Shown: positions 25,600 through 33,668 of the stretch, in pieces
Numbering within the stretch: the first letter of the stretch is position 1
How the letters are laid out: the number at the start of each line of letters is the position of its first letter
NCBI GenBank assembly: GCA_034667405.1
Contig: JAXDJX010000030.1
Location: 1-50,859 of the forward strand
Length of the DNA stretch: 50,859 bases
Direction of reading: 5' to 3'
DNA from: JANXVR01 sp034667405
Lineage (GTDB): Bacteria > Actinomycetota > UBA4738 > HRBIN12
Program-made: the position numbers and the translations under genes
The notes under the pieces: generated by a model
The model's input: the letters and a program-made list of their open reading frames with translations, nothing else
Told to the model about the DNA's origin: nothing
Databases searched by the model: none

Positions 25600-26915
25600 G
25601 CAGGACCTCGCTTCTCCAACGCGAAGAGGTCCGCGTCGATGTTGATGCCCTGTTCGGCCAGCTTGTCCAAGAACTTCGGGCGGAGACCCGTGGACTTCAA
25701 CCTGCCCTTGAAGCGGCCGTTGTCGTCGATCCCCTCGGTGAAGTCGAACAGGAAGATGTCCTGCAGCGTGATGACCTCGCCCTCCATACCGGCGAGCTCC
25801 GTCACGTGGGTGAACCGACGAGTGCCGTCCTTGAGACGCTGCTGGTGCACGATGAGTTGGATCGCCGAGGAGACCTGCTCACGGATGGCCTTGGACGAGA
25901 TCTCCATGCCCGCCATCATCGTGATGGTCTCCAGGCGTGCCAGCGAGTCGCGCGGTGAGTTGGAGTGGATGGTGCTGATCGAGCCATCGTGGCCGGTATT
26001 CATGGCCTGAAGCATGTCGAGCGCCTCACCCCCACGGACCTCCCCAACCACGATGCGGTCGGGTCGCATACGGAGGCAGTTACGGACCAGGTCGCGGATG
26101 GTGACCTGCCCCTTGCCCTCGATGTTCGGCGGTCGGGATTCCAGGCGCACCACGTGGGGTTGCTGCAACTTGAGTTCGGCGGCGTCCTCGACGGTCACGA
26201 TGCGCTCGTCGTCCGGGATGAACGAGGACAGCACGTTCAACGTGGAGGTCTTCCCGGCACCGGTACCGCCGGACACCATGATGTTGATCCGGCCGCGAAC
26301 GCATGCCTCGAGGAACTGGGAGACCTGGGACGTCATGGTTCCGAACTCGACGAGGTCATCGGCCTGGTACGGGTCGGCGGCGAACTTCCGGATGGTGAGG
26401 CACGGGCCGTCGATGGCAAGCGGCGGGATGACCGCGTTCACACGGGAACCGTCGGGCAGACGGGCGTCCACGTACGGGCTCGCTTCGTCGACGCGACGGC
26501 CGACCTTCCCGACGATCTTGTCGATGGTCCGGCGCAGCTGTGACTCATCGTGGAACTTCGTGCCGGTCCAGTAGAGCTTTCCGGCGCGCTCCACATAGAT
26601 GGTGTCCCAGTTGTTCACCATGATCTCGGTGACGTCGGGGTCACGCACGTAGGGCTCGAGCGGCCCCAGGCCCAGCACGCTGTCACCGATCTGACGAACG
26701 ATGAGGAGCTTCTCCTGCGCGGAGAGCGGGCCTTCTTCGTCATCCAGCAGTTCACGCAGGCGCTGGTGGACCAGACCTTCGAGTTCGGTGTCGGAGAGCG
26801 TCGAGTCGTAGAGCCGAGGTCCCAAGACCTCGACCAGACGCTCCTGCACGCGCGTCCGTACCTCAGAGATTCGATCTCGTTGCTGCGCTTTGGCGAGCCG
26901 GTCTGCGAGTGACAT
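25596..26915 (-). CDS. cpaF: Tad pilus assembly ATPase CpaF/TadA
   Basis: This 439-residue secretion ATPase (GspE/VirB11 superfamily) powers pilin assembly. The N-terminal domain contains LGLGPLEPYVRDPDVTEIMV. The catalytic domain has Walker A VSGGTGAGKTST (215-226), an Asp box (RIVTVEDAAEL), Walker B region (PDRIVVGEVRGGEALDML) and the His box GHDGSISTIHSNSP. It starts with ATG preceded by a near-perfect Shine-Dalgarno sequence (AGGAGGTAA, about 6 nt away), 13 nt after the CpaE gene. All motifs are intact. Confidence 0.95.
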   Translation of the reverse strand: MSLADRLAKAQQRDRISEVRTRVQERLVEVLGPRLYDSTLSDTELEGLVHQRLRELLDDEEGPLSAQEKLLIVRQIGDSVLGLGPLEPYVRDPDVTEIMVNNWDTIYVERAGKLYWTGTKFHDESQLRRTIDKIVGKVGRRVDEASPYVDARLPDGSRVNAVIPPLAIDGPCLTIRKFAADPYQADDLVEFGTMTSQVSQFLEACVRGRINIMVSGGTGAGKTSTLNVLSSFIPDDERIVTVEDAAELKLQQPHVVRLESRPPNIEGKGQVTIRDLVRNCLRMRPDRIVVGEVRGGEALDMLQAMNTGHDGSISTIHSNSPRDSLARLETITMMAGMEISSKAIREQVSSAIQLIVHQQRLKDGTRRFTHVTELAGMEGEVITLQDIFLFDFTEGIDDNGRFKGRLKSTGLRPKFLDKLAEQGINIDADLFALEKRGPA

Positions 26916-26928
26916 GGGGGGTTACCTC

Positions 26929-28149
26929 CTACGAACGCGAGAACAGACGGAACTTCTTACGGACCACGGTGGGGATCACCTGTGGTTCGGCGGAGTCGAC
27001 AGGGCCGGTGAACTTGGCCGCCAACGAACGAACCGACGCCGCAACCTCGGAGGTCGGTTCATCCAACACGACCGGACGCCCCTTGTTCAGCGATGTGGGG
27101 ACCAGCCGGCTGGAGGGGATCATGGCGTCGACCTGGATCTTCATGACTCGCTCGACATCGCCGGCGTCCAAGCCGACCTTCGAGTCGGCACGATTCAGCA
27201 CGACGCGGAACCGCTCTCGAGGCAGGCCGATGGTGAGAAGCGTGTCGAGCGCCTTCGAAAGGTGTTTGACACCGACAACATCGAGTCCGGTGACCAAGCA
27301 GATGGAATCGGAAAGATCGAAGCAGACCAGCGCTGAGTCCGAGTAGTCGACCGACGCGTCGACCACCACGTACTGGAAATCGGAGCGGATCGCCCGCAGG
27401 AACTTCCCGACAACTTCGCCTGCGGGGGCCTCGGCCGCAGGGTCGGGTGGCGCGCCGAACGCCCAGAGGTGGTCGCCGAGCTGGACGCCGACTCCGCGGA
27501 TCGCATCGTGATCGGCGCCCTCCCCGAGTTCCATGAGGTCCTGGATGGTGGCGGCCGGCTCCCGGCCGAAGTACGTGAAGACATCACCCATGTCGATGTC
27601 GAGGTCAACCACAGCGACGTCATCCCCGGTCATCTCGGCGATGGCGGTCGCAAGGTTCGTGGTCAGGAAGGTCTTTCCGGTCCCACCCTTGGAGGAGAAG
27701 ACGGAGATGATGCGCCCTCTGGATTTCTGAGCGGAAGACCCTGGAACGGAGCCGCCCGACAACGTTCGAAGGTTCGAGGCCCAGACGATCGCGCGTTCCA
27801 CAGCGTCGCGAAGCTCCTCGGTGCCCTGCGTCATGTCGACGACATCGCGGATCCCGGCTCGCATCGCGGCGGGCAGGAGCCCGTTCCACGTGTGATCGCG
27901 CACCAGCACGATCGCCGTGCCCGGCGCCTGACGACCCACGAACTCCGCAAGGCCGAGGGCGTCTGGCTCTTTCACCTCAGGTGAGAGGACCAGCACGTCG
28001 ATCGGGGCATACGCCGTGATAAGGAGCTCTTCGGCGGCCGTGGCCGACTGCACCCAGCCGATCTCATCCGGCTCTACCTCGAGCGCACGTGCGATGGATT
28101 GGCGGAACGACTGCGGCGTCCCGACGGCGACGACGCTCGCTTCGGTCAT
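26929..28149 (-). CDS. cpaE: Tad pilus localisation protein CpaE/TadZ (ParA/MinD-like ATPase)
   Basis: The 406-residue protein joins an atypical receiver-like domain (about 5-125; the phosphoacceptor position reads LVLSPEV, so no Asp) with a MinD/ParA ATPase domain whose deviant Walker A is SKGGTGKT (153-160), followed by VVDLDIDMGDVFTYFG. TadZ-type proteins place the pilus machine at a cell site. The start overlaps the cpaB stop by 4 nt. Confidence 0.9.
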   Translation of the reverse strand: MTEASVVAVGTPQSFRQSIARALEVEPDEIGWVQSATAAEELLITAYAPIDVLVLSPEVKEPDALGLAEFVGRQAPGTAIVLVRDHTWNGLLPAAMRAGIRDVVDMTQGTEELRDAVERAIVWASNLRTLSGGSVPGSSAQKSRGRIISVFSSKGGTGKTFLTTNLATAIAEMTGDDVAVVDLDIDMGDVFTYFGREPAATIQDLMELGEGADHDAIRGVGVQLGDHLWAFGAPPDPAAEAPAGEVVGKFLRAIRSDFQYVVVDASVDYSDSALVCFDLSDSICLVTGLDVVGVKHLSKALDTLLTIGLPRERFRVVLNRADSKVGLDAGDVERVMKIQVDAMIPSSRLVPTSLNKGRPVVLDEPTSEVAASVRSLAAKFTGPVDSAEPQVIPTVVRKKFRLFSRS

Positions 28150-28952
28150 GCGATGCCCTTGGCCTTCAATAGGAAGTCGATCGGTAGCAATGATGGCGGG
28201 AGTTGGGTTCCATCGTCACCTGGGTGCAGCAGACCGACCCAGACGGAGGCGTTCTCCTGTGCGAACACCAGGTTCTCGGCGTCTTGAGGCGTCAGGTCCA
28301 GCGTCAGGATGATGGAGGCACCCGTGTCGATGACGCCGTTCGCGTCGGGCGCCGGGTTCTGCACCCTCAGCACCTTGACACTCGGGATGATGGCGGCCGT
28401 GAACGTCGGGACCGGCACCGTCTGGCTGCTCGCGTTCGGGGGGAGGGGCTTGCCCTGGATGACCGGTTTCAGACCGGAGCCGGAGATCACCGAGGCCCCC
28501 GTGTAGTTCGCGTAGACCACGATGTTGTCGCCTGCGTGGATGACACCGTCGCCACCCGCGTCGCCCTCGAGTTTCACGGTGACGCCGACATTGCCCTGCG
28601 ACACGCCGATGCTGCTGACCCCTTCAGTCGAACCGTTCGAAAGCCGGGACAACGGGATCTGCTCATTGGCCAGGATGAGGCCGCTGGTGATCTGGCCCTG
28701 CAGCTGCGCCGGATCGGTAACGGCACCCGCCACCACGACCGCGGTGGGCACGTGCGCGGTGGTGAAGGCGGTAGCGGGGAGCGTGTTCAGGGCCGTGTTA
28801 GCAGGGATGTCCTGCGTGGCCACAACGACGTCCACCAAAGACCCGCCCTGGGCGGCGTCTTCCTTCACCTTCTGCGTGTAGAGGATCACCGCTGCGGCAG
28901 CCACGATGGCTAGAACCAACGCGATGCCAACAACCAGACCGCGTGACCTCAT
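28146..28952 (-). CDS. cpaB: Flp pilus assembly protein CpaB (SAF domain)
   Basis: The 268-residue protein has one N-terminal membrane helix (GLVVGIALVLAIVAAAAVIL), then a SAF domain (VDVVVATQDIPANTALNTL) and the RcpC/CpaB C-terminal domain (VTVKLEGDAGGDGVIHAGDN). In diderms CpaB works with the CpaC secretin; there is no secretin here, consistent with a single-membrane envelope. AAAGGAG lies 7 nt before the ATG. Confidence 0.88.
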   Translation of the reverse strand: MRSRGLVVGIALVLAIVAAAAVILYTQKVKEDAAQGGSLVDVVVATQDIPANTALNTLPATAFTTAHVPTAVVVAGAVTDPAQLQGQITSGLILANEQIPLSRLSNGSTEGVSSIGVSQGNVGVTVKLEGDAGGDGVIHAGDNIVVYANYTGASVISGSGLKPVIQGKPLPPNASSQTVPVPTFTAAIIPSVKVLRVQNPAPDANGVIDTGASIILTLDLTPQDAENLVFAQENASVWVGLLHPGDDGTQLPPSLLPIDFLLKAKGIA

Positions 28953-28983
28953 CCCTCTGCTCCTTTCGCACGATGCGAAATAG

Positions 28984-30420
28984 TTAACCTAATGACTTGC
29001 AGGACTTGCTGATCGTAACGTCACATAGCCGAGTTCCTACGATGCCGAAGTTCCCACCGCCGGGTGCATTCCCGAGCTGCACGCCCTCCCACCTCAGGAC
29101 GAGGCAGTGGCCGCTGTTGTTCAGACTGCCACCGGGGGGGTTGCCGCAGACGCCGAACGTCTCCCAGTGAAAGGCGATCGTCACGTTGCCGGACCGAGGC
29201 GCGCCGGCGAACGTCACAACGTGATCTCCGTTGGTGTCCAACGAGTAGTTGGCCGGTGTGGCGCACGGAGAGTTCGCGCCATTGCCACACCCCTTGATCG
29301 AGGTGATGGTGAGGATGTCGCTGTTGGCGGCAGAAGGGGGACACGATCCCGACTTCCCAACAGCACCGGTTCCCGTGACGATCGCAGAATCCAGATCGAC
29401 CGAGTTCACCGTCGGGGGAACCGTATAGGTGCAGTCCCCTGCACCCGCGCCGCCTCCCCCGTCCTTCGGCGACAACACGTCCACCAACTTCATCTTCACG
29501 AAACCGATCACGTTGAACCTGTCGCTATAGGGCTGGATCTCCGCTATAACGGGGAAGGTCAGCATACGGTTGAAGTTGTCCGGATTCGTGAGCCCCTTGT
29601 CGGAATAGAACGGCCCTTCGGCCAGACCGGGCATCGTGCACACGTAGGTGGGGTCGGGATAGTGGAGAAGTCCGAGCGGCGTCGACCCCGTGTACCCGCC
29701 GTTGAACGTGTACGTCGAGTTGTCCCCCTTGTCGCTAGCGGCGCTGTTGCAAACCGAGGAACTCGTGCCGATATCCCATCTGTTGAGATCCAGCACCCCG
29801 AACGTCGATCCGCCGTAGTTCGACGCCGCGCCACCCCCGTTGTCCTCCCAGATGTAGCAAAGGGTTCCGGGGGCGACGAGCGGGAGCTTGCAGTTGGTCG
29901 AGGAGAAGGCGCCCTCGCTGATGGCGAACGGCATGGGATTCGTGGCCCCGCCGGCGACCCATTCGGCCGTGGCCTTCGCAGTCACGTTGGTTGTTGAGCC
30001 CGTGCCGATGACGGGCCCGAAGAAGATCTCTTGGGGGGCCGTGTACGAGACGGTGACGTGCCCGGAGCCTCCGGTCTCACAACCGACGGTCTCGGAGGCG
30101 ATGATGTTCGTGGATGCGCTGTTCGTCTGCGATGCGTTCTTCGTCGCGTACTGGTCGGCAACAACTTCGGGTGCGCCTGCCGGTGGCCCTCCCGTGTGGA
30201 GGGATGTGCCGGCGCCGACCGCACAGGATTCGGCAGCCGCCAGGGCTGCTGCGTCCGCCGCCGCGACCATGGAGCGTTTCTTCACCAGAACACCGCCGAC
30301 GTCCACCACCAGGGTGAGCATGCCGAACAACGCGACGATGAGGATGGCCATGATGACGAGCGTGGCGCCGCTCTGGTCACGAAGGTCGATCCGGCTGAGC
30401 CGCGACATGTTCATTCGCAT
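28984..30420 (-). CDS. TadG-like pilus-associated protein with Cys-rich exported region
   Basis: The N-terminus (DQSGATLVIMAILIVALFGM, followed by KKRSMVAAADAAALAAAESC) is the Tad/TadG signature of a minor pseudopilin-like protein held by one helix. The long exported part of the 478-residue product contains about 14 cysteines and, in the last 150 residues, a beta-rich segment after a Gly run (GGGGAGAGDCTYTVPP). No von Willebrand A domain is visible. It may cap or anchor the pilus or contact the surface. The annotated ATG overlaps tadE by 10 nt; ATG 30414 or 30408 are alternatives. Confidence 0.8.
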   Translation of the reverse strand: MRMNMSRLSRIDLRDQSGATLVIMAILIVALFGMLTLVVDVGGVLVKKRSMVAAADAAALAAAESCAVGAGTSLHTGGPPAGAPEVVADQYATKNASQTNSASTNIIASETVGCETGGSGHVTVSYTAPQEIFFGPVIGTGSTTNVTAKATAEWVAGGATNPMPFAISEGAFSSTNCKLPLVAPGTLCYIWEDNGGGAASNYGGSTFGVLDLNRWDIGTSSSVCNSAASDKGDNSTYTFNGGYTGSTPLGLLHYPDPTYVCTMPGLAEGPFYSDKGLTNPDNFNRMLTFPVIAEIQPYSDRFNVIGFVKMKLVDVLSPKDGGGGAGAGDCTYTVPPTVNSVDLDSAIVTGTGAVGKSGSCPPSAANSDILTITSIKGCGNGANSPCATPANYSLDTNGDHVVTFAGAPRSGNVTIAFHWETFGVCGNPPGGSLNNSGHCLVLRWEGVQLGNAPGGGNFGIVGTRLCDVTISKSCKSLG

Positions 30421-30830
30421 CGGAACGATCCTGAGATCTTCGGATCGAGTTTCATCGTCGGCCCGAACGGGATGTTGATGCTGAACTGGTCTTTGACGGA
30501 CTGCGGGAGATTGGTGGTCGGGAGCGTGATCAGGACTTCCTCGCCCACCGTGGAGTCATCGCACGTGATGGATTGGGTGTAGGTGAAGTTCCCGGTGGTC
30601 AGGGAGCCCGCGGAGGCGCTGGCGATCGCTGCCTTTACCGCGTTGGCATCTCCTCTAACCGCCGCGACCCGAGCTCCCTCACGCACCGCCGAGCGAAGGT
30701 TCTGCGTTTGGAAGAAGGCCAGGCCGTACTGCATCATCCCGAAGACGAGCATGACCAGAAGGCTCACGATGATGGCGAATTCGACGGCAGCTGCACCGTC
30801 TTCGCGTCGTAGTTTCGACGACATCTTCAT
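30411..30830 (-). CDS. tadE: TadE-like minor pseudopilin
   Basis: A 139-residue protein beginning with a basic head and EDGAAAVEFAIIVSLLVMLV, the prepilin-like TadE motif with the conserved Glu, followed by QYGLAFFQTQNLRSAVREGA typical of the family. Processing by a TadV/CpaA peptidase is expected, but none is encoded in the window. A perfect Shine-Dalgarno sequence (GGAGGTGA, 30847-30840) lies 9 nt before the ATG. Confidence 0.9.
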   Translation of the reverse strand: MKMSSKLRREDGAAAVEFAIIVSLLVMLVFGMMQYGLAFFQTQNLRSAVREGARVAAVRGDANAVKAAIASASAGSLTTGNFTYTQSITCDDSTVGEEVLITLPTTNLPQSVKDQFSINIPFGPTMKLDPKISGSFRCE

Positions 30831-30942
30831 CTATTCGGTTCACCTCCACGGGGGGTTGAGGTTCTCACCGGCCTCTCACGTCCGCCCGGCTACCCGGGAG
30901 GACCTGAGCGGCCGATGATTTGACCGCTCGAGCTGTTGGAAC

Positions 30943-31152
30943 CTAGCTGCCTGCGCCGCCGATGGCGGAACCAACACTCGAGAACTTCGTGTTGGCGTTG
31001 TTCCCGATGGCCGTCACCGCAACGATGATAACGGCGGCGATCAATGCGACCATGAGCGCGTACTCCACCGCAGTGGCGCCACCCTCCTCCTGAGCGCGCC
31101 CTTTCAGGTCTGCCCACCAGGTCTGTGCGCCGGTGTAGATACGGAGAAACAT
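30943..31152 (-). CDS. flp: Flp/Fap-family type IVb pilin
   Basis: The 69-residue prepilin has the leader MFLRIYTGAQTWWADLKGRA followed by EEGGATAVEYALMVALIA. The expected cut is between GG and ATAVEY, leaving Glu+5 and Tyr+6 as in Flp pilins, and a mature pilin of about 43 residues. It is the major pilus subunit and first gene of the Tad operon. A G-rich ribosome binding site (GGGGGG) precedes the ATG by 7 nt. The 112-nt gap to tadE contains two short hairpins that might set a pilin-to-assembly-protein expression ratio. Confidence 0.95.
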   Translation of the reverse strand: MFLRIYTGAQTWWADLKGRAQEEGGATAVEYALMVALIAAVIIVAVTAIGNNANTKFSSVGSAIGGAGS

Positions 31153-31171
31153 CTCTTACCCCCCTTCCTAC

Positions 31172-31208
31172 AAAAAGCCCGTCCAATCCGAGCCGACCAG
31201 GCTCGGGC
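31172..31208 (-). terminator. Attenuator-like hairpin with T5 in the flp leader
   Basis: Read on the - strand, GCCCG (31208-31204) can pair with CGGGC (31181-31177), with an inner AGCC/GGCT stem, directly followed by TTTTT (31176-31172). It lies about 20 nt before the pilin start, so it could act as an attenuator of the Tad operon. An alternative 7-bp stem CCGAGCC/GGCTCGG uses the same bases. Confidence 0.4.
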
Positions 31209-31281
31209 GGATGATACTCCGCAACTACGCAGGATAGAGTGCAACTCGGTCCGCTGATATTCCATCTTTCCCTGAGTGTAG

Positions 31282-31302
31282 CTACGTAGTCCTACGTACG
31301 TA
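31282..31302. repeat. CTACGTA direct repeat, candidate operator
   Basis: CTACGTA occurs at 31282-31288 and again at 31292-31298, exactly 10 bp (one helical turn) apart, and continues into TACGTACG. A variant CTACGCA is at 31225-31231. The cluster sits between the divergent flp pilin and membrane-protein genes. Confidence 0.45.
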
Positions 31303-31350
31303 CGCACGCTCAGGTCAAAAGATCCGACGTAGGAGCGGGATGGTACTCCG

Positions 31351-31356
31351 TAGCAT
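31351..31356 (+). promoter_or_regulatory. -10 box TAGCAT of a leaderless promoter
   Basis: TAGCAT is followed by six bases (GGCCTC) and the ATG at 31363. No ribosome binding site is present. Confidence 0.5.
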
Positions 31357-31362
31357 GGCCTC

Positions 31363-32859
31363 ATGGGAACCCCTGTGGTGAAGTCTGCCCGAAGGGCGGA
31401 TGGGCCTCCGACCAATGGCCCCCGACCACCTGCGCGGCGCGGTCAGCCCCCTTCACCGGGCGGAGGCTTGGACAGCACGTGGGTGCTGATCGCGCTCATC
31501 GTTCCCGCGCTCGTTTCGTTCGTGAGCAAGACCTCCACCATCGACCTCGCCTACCACATCCGCGCCGGGCTCCAGATCCTCTCCACCCATGTCGTTCCGC
31601 GAGTGGATACGTACAGCTTCGGCGCTACGGGACACGCGTGGTTCGACCAGCAATGGCTCTCCCAGGTGCTGTTCGCGAGCGCGTGGAAGCTCGGCGGCTG
31701 GCCCACGATCCTCGCCCTGCGGGGCGTGCTGGTCTCGGTTGCGGAGGGCGCGCTCTATCTCGCCTGCCGTTGGCAGGGTGCCCGCGTTCGGACTGCGGTG
31801 TTCTTGAGCGTAGGTGGCCTACTCATCGCCCTCCCCAACCTGAACGCGCGACCGCAGATCTTCGCCGTTCCCCTGTTCACGGTCACGCTGTGGCTCTTGG
31901 CCTCCAGACACGTTCATCCGTGGAGGCTGGCGCTGATCCCGGTCATCGCGGTGGCGTGGAGCAACCTCCACGGGAGTTTCCCCTTGGCGCTCCTTCTGGT
32001 CGGGCTGGCCCTGGCGGCCGACCTGCTCCATCGCGATTTCCGATCGGCCGGTCGAACCGGACTCGTCTTGGCAGGCGTAGCCCTGGCCACGGCCGTCACA
32101 CCATTCGGACCGCACGTGTGGTCCTACGTCTGGAGTCTCCTGCGCGACCCGCAGATCCGTAAGGGCGTGTCCGAATGGGAACCCCCCGGCTTCGACTCCG
32201 TCTGGGGGGTGACCTTCTGGGTGAGCGCCGCAGGAGCCCTGGTCCTGGCGTGGTTCCGTCGAGCGCATCTCCGAGTCGTCGACCTTCTCACGCTGGTGGC
32301 GTTCGGCTTCATGGCGGCGGAGGCCGGCCGGAACGAACTCTGGTGGGGCCTCGCGGTCGCCGTCGTGGTGGCGGCCTGGCTCCCCGCTCGCGCCGTCGCG
32401 ACCGAGGGAGCAACGCCGGCCCGACGTCGCGAGGGCCTACCGATCAAGGTTGCGCTTGCGGTAGCCACGCTGGCGCTCCTCCCGTGGTGGCGAGGGGAGA
32501 ACCCCGGCCCGTTCCTCACCGAAGCACCCACCGGGGTGGTGACGGCGGTTCGTGCCCAGCCGGCCGGCTCTCGCGTCTTCGCGCCACAGACCTGGGGTTC
32601 CTGGTTCGAGAAAGAGGCTCCGAGCCAGCTGGTGTTCCTAGATTCGCGGATCGAGCTCTACCCACCACCGCTCTGGCAGGACTACGTGACGATGTTCAAC
32701 GCTCAACCGGGATGGGAATCGGAGATGGCCAGGTGGCGGGTAGAGGTGGTCGCCCTCCCGAAGGACGCGCCGTTGGCCTCGGTGATCTCCCACGCAACAG
32801 GGTGGGAGCGGATCTACGCTGGGGAGGACGGGGCGGTCTACGTCGCGGCGCCGAAGTAA
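31363..32859 (+). CDS. Large multi-helix membrane protein of unknown function (GT-C-like layout)
   Basis: The 498-residue product has about 10 hydrophobic helices and a soluble C-terminal domain of about 110 residues. After the first helix comes TIDLAYHIRAGLQIL and then PRVDTYSFGATGHAWFDQQW, an acidic/His-bearing first loop like those of GT-C glycosyltransferases and related membrane proteins. The C-terminal segment (VFLDSRIELYPPPLWQDYVT, then pgW...Y) resembles the tail of the same loosely defined family. I infer a possible lipid-linked-sugar transferase, but no catalytic activity is demonstrated by motif. It ends 4 nt from the convergent LuxR gene. Confidence 0.7.
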   Translation: MGTPVVKSARRADGPPTNGPRPPARRGQPPSPGGGLDSTWVLIALIVPALVSFVSKTSTIDLAYHIRAGLQILSTHVVPRVDTYSFGATGHAWFDQQWLSQVLFASAWKLGGWPTILALRGVLVSVAEGALYLACRWQGARVRTAVFLSVGGLLIALPNLNARPQIFAVPLFTVTLWLLASRHVHPWRLALIPVIAVAWSNLHGSFPLALLLVGLALAADLLHRDFRSAGRTGLVLAGVALATAVTPFGPHVWSYVWSLLRDPQIRKGVSEWEPPGFDSVWGVTFWVSAAGALVLAWFRRAHLRVVDLLTLVAFGFMAAEAGRNELWWGLAVAVVVAAWLPARAVATEGATPARRREGLPIKVALAVATLALLPWWRGENPGPFLTEAPTGVVTAVRAQPAGSRVFAPQTWGSWFEKEAPSQLVFLDSRIELYPPPLWQDYVTMFNAQPGWESEMARWRVEVVALPKDAPLASVISHATGWERIYAGEDGAVYVAAPK

Positions 32860-32863
32860 CGCT

Positions 32864-33571
32864 CTACTCGGGCGTTCCCACGGTGACGAGACCGGAACGG
32901 GCGGCGGCCCTGATCGCAGCCATACGGTTCCCAACGCCAAGCTTCCCGTAGATCCGCGCAAGGTGCGTGGTCACCGTTCGCTCCCGAACGCCCAGGCGAA
33001 CGGCGATCTCACGGGCAGTGAGGCCCTCGGCTGCTACGACCAAGACCTCGCGCTCGCGTTCGGTGAGCTTGATCTCGACCTCCTTGCGGCGCTCCAGCCC
33101 TTGGGCGATATGACCCACCTGCACCCCCGAGGGAGCGGCGAGCACCATCTCGTGGTTGGCCGCCTTCCGAAGGGCTTGGAGGAATTCGACGGGATCGATG
33201 TTCTTGTCGACGAAGCCGTCGGCTCCGACGAAGAGCGCGCGACTGATCGCCGTTGGGTCGGCATTGGCCCCCATGCCGAGGATGGCGTGGGAGGGGAAGC
33301 GCTCTCGCAACGTCCGGATGAGCCAGAACGCATCACTTCCCCCCGCGAGGCCAAGCCCCACCAGAACGACCACCCGTGTGCGGCGGACCCGCTGGATGAC
33401 GTCAACGCCCTCCAGGGCGGTGCCTGCCTCCGCGAGCACCTCCATGTCGGGTCGGTCATCGATCAGGAGCCGCAGGCCCGCTCTGACCACCGGTAAGGGG
33501 TCGACCACGATCACACCTAGTCGCCGCTTTGGCGCGGGCACGGTTGCGGCGGTATAGGCGTGTTTGCTCAT
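32864..33571 (-). CDS. LuxR/NarL-type regulator with degenerate receiver domain
   Basis: The 235-residue protein has an N-terminal receiver-like domain and a C-terminal GerE/LuxR helix-turn-helix (LTEREREVLVVAAEGLTARE; RERTVTTHLARIYGKLGVGN). The receiver lacks the expected phosphoacceptor Asp: the strand reads VVVLVGLGLAGG where DxxLPG is usual, and the acidic pair reads VDP. The conserved Lys is kept (FVDKN). Phosphorylation control is therefore unlikely. ATG 33571 is preferred over the longer frame (to 33625) because a TAGAGT box sits 7 nt upstream. No histidine kinase is nearby. Confidence 0.85.
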   Translation of the reverse strand: MSKHAYTAATVPAPKRRLGVIVVDPLPVVRAGLRLLIDDRPDMEVLAEAGTALEGVDVIQRVRRTRVVVLVGLGLAGGSDAFWLIRTLRERFPSHAILGMGANADPTAISRALFVGADGFVDKNIDPVEFLQALRKAANHEMVLAAPSGVQVGHIAQGLERRKEVEIKLTEREREVLVVAAEGLTAREIAVRLGVRERTVTTHLARIYGKLGVGNRMAAIRAAARSGLVTVGTPE

Positions 33572-33578
33572 GGTGTGA

Positions 33579-33584
33579 ACTCTA
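33579..33584 (-). promoter_or_regulatory. -10 box TAGAGT of a leaderless promoter
   Basis: On the - strand TAGAGT is followed by seven bases and the ATG at 33571. Confidence 0.5.
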
Positions 33585-33668
33585 CGGGAGCGCGGTCGGC
33601 GGAACCACTCCCTCCTGAGGTGCATATCGGCAGCTAAGAAAGGGTAGATGAGCCTTCATTCGAGGAAG

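Noticed and set aside
31282..31304. CRISPR-like or satellite repeat
   Set aside because: The CTACGTA units are 7 bp, only two or three copies, and 10 bp apart; this fits an operator, not a CRISPR array.
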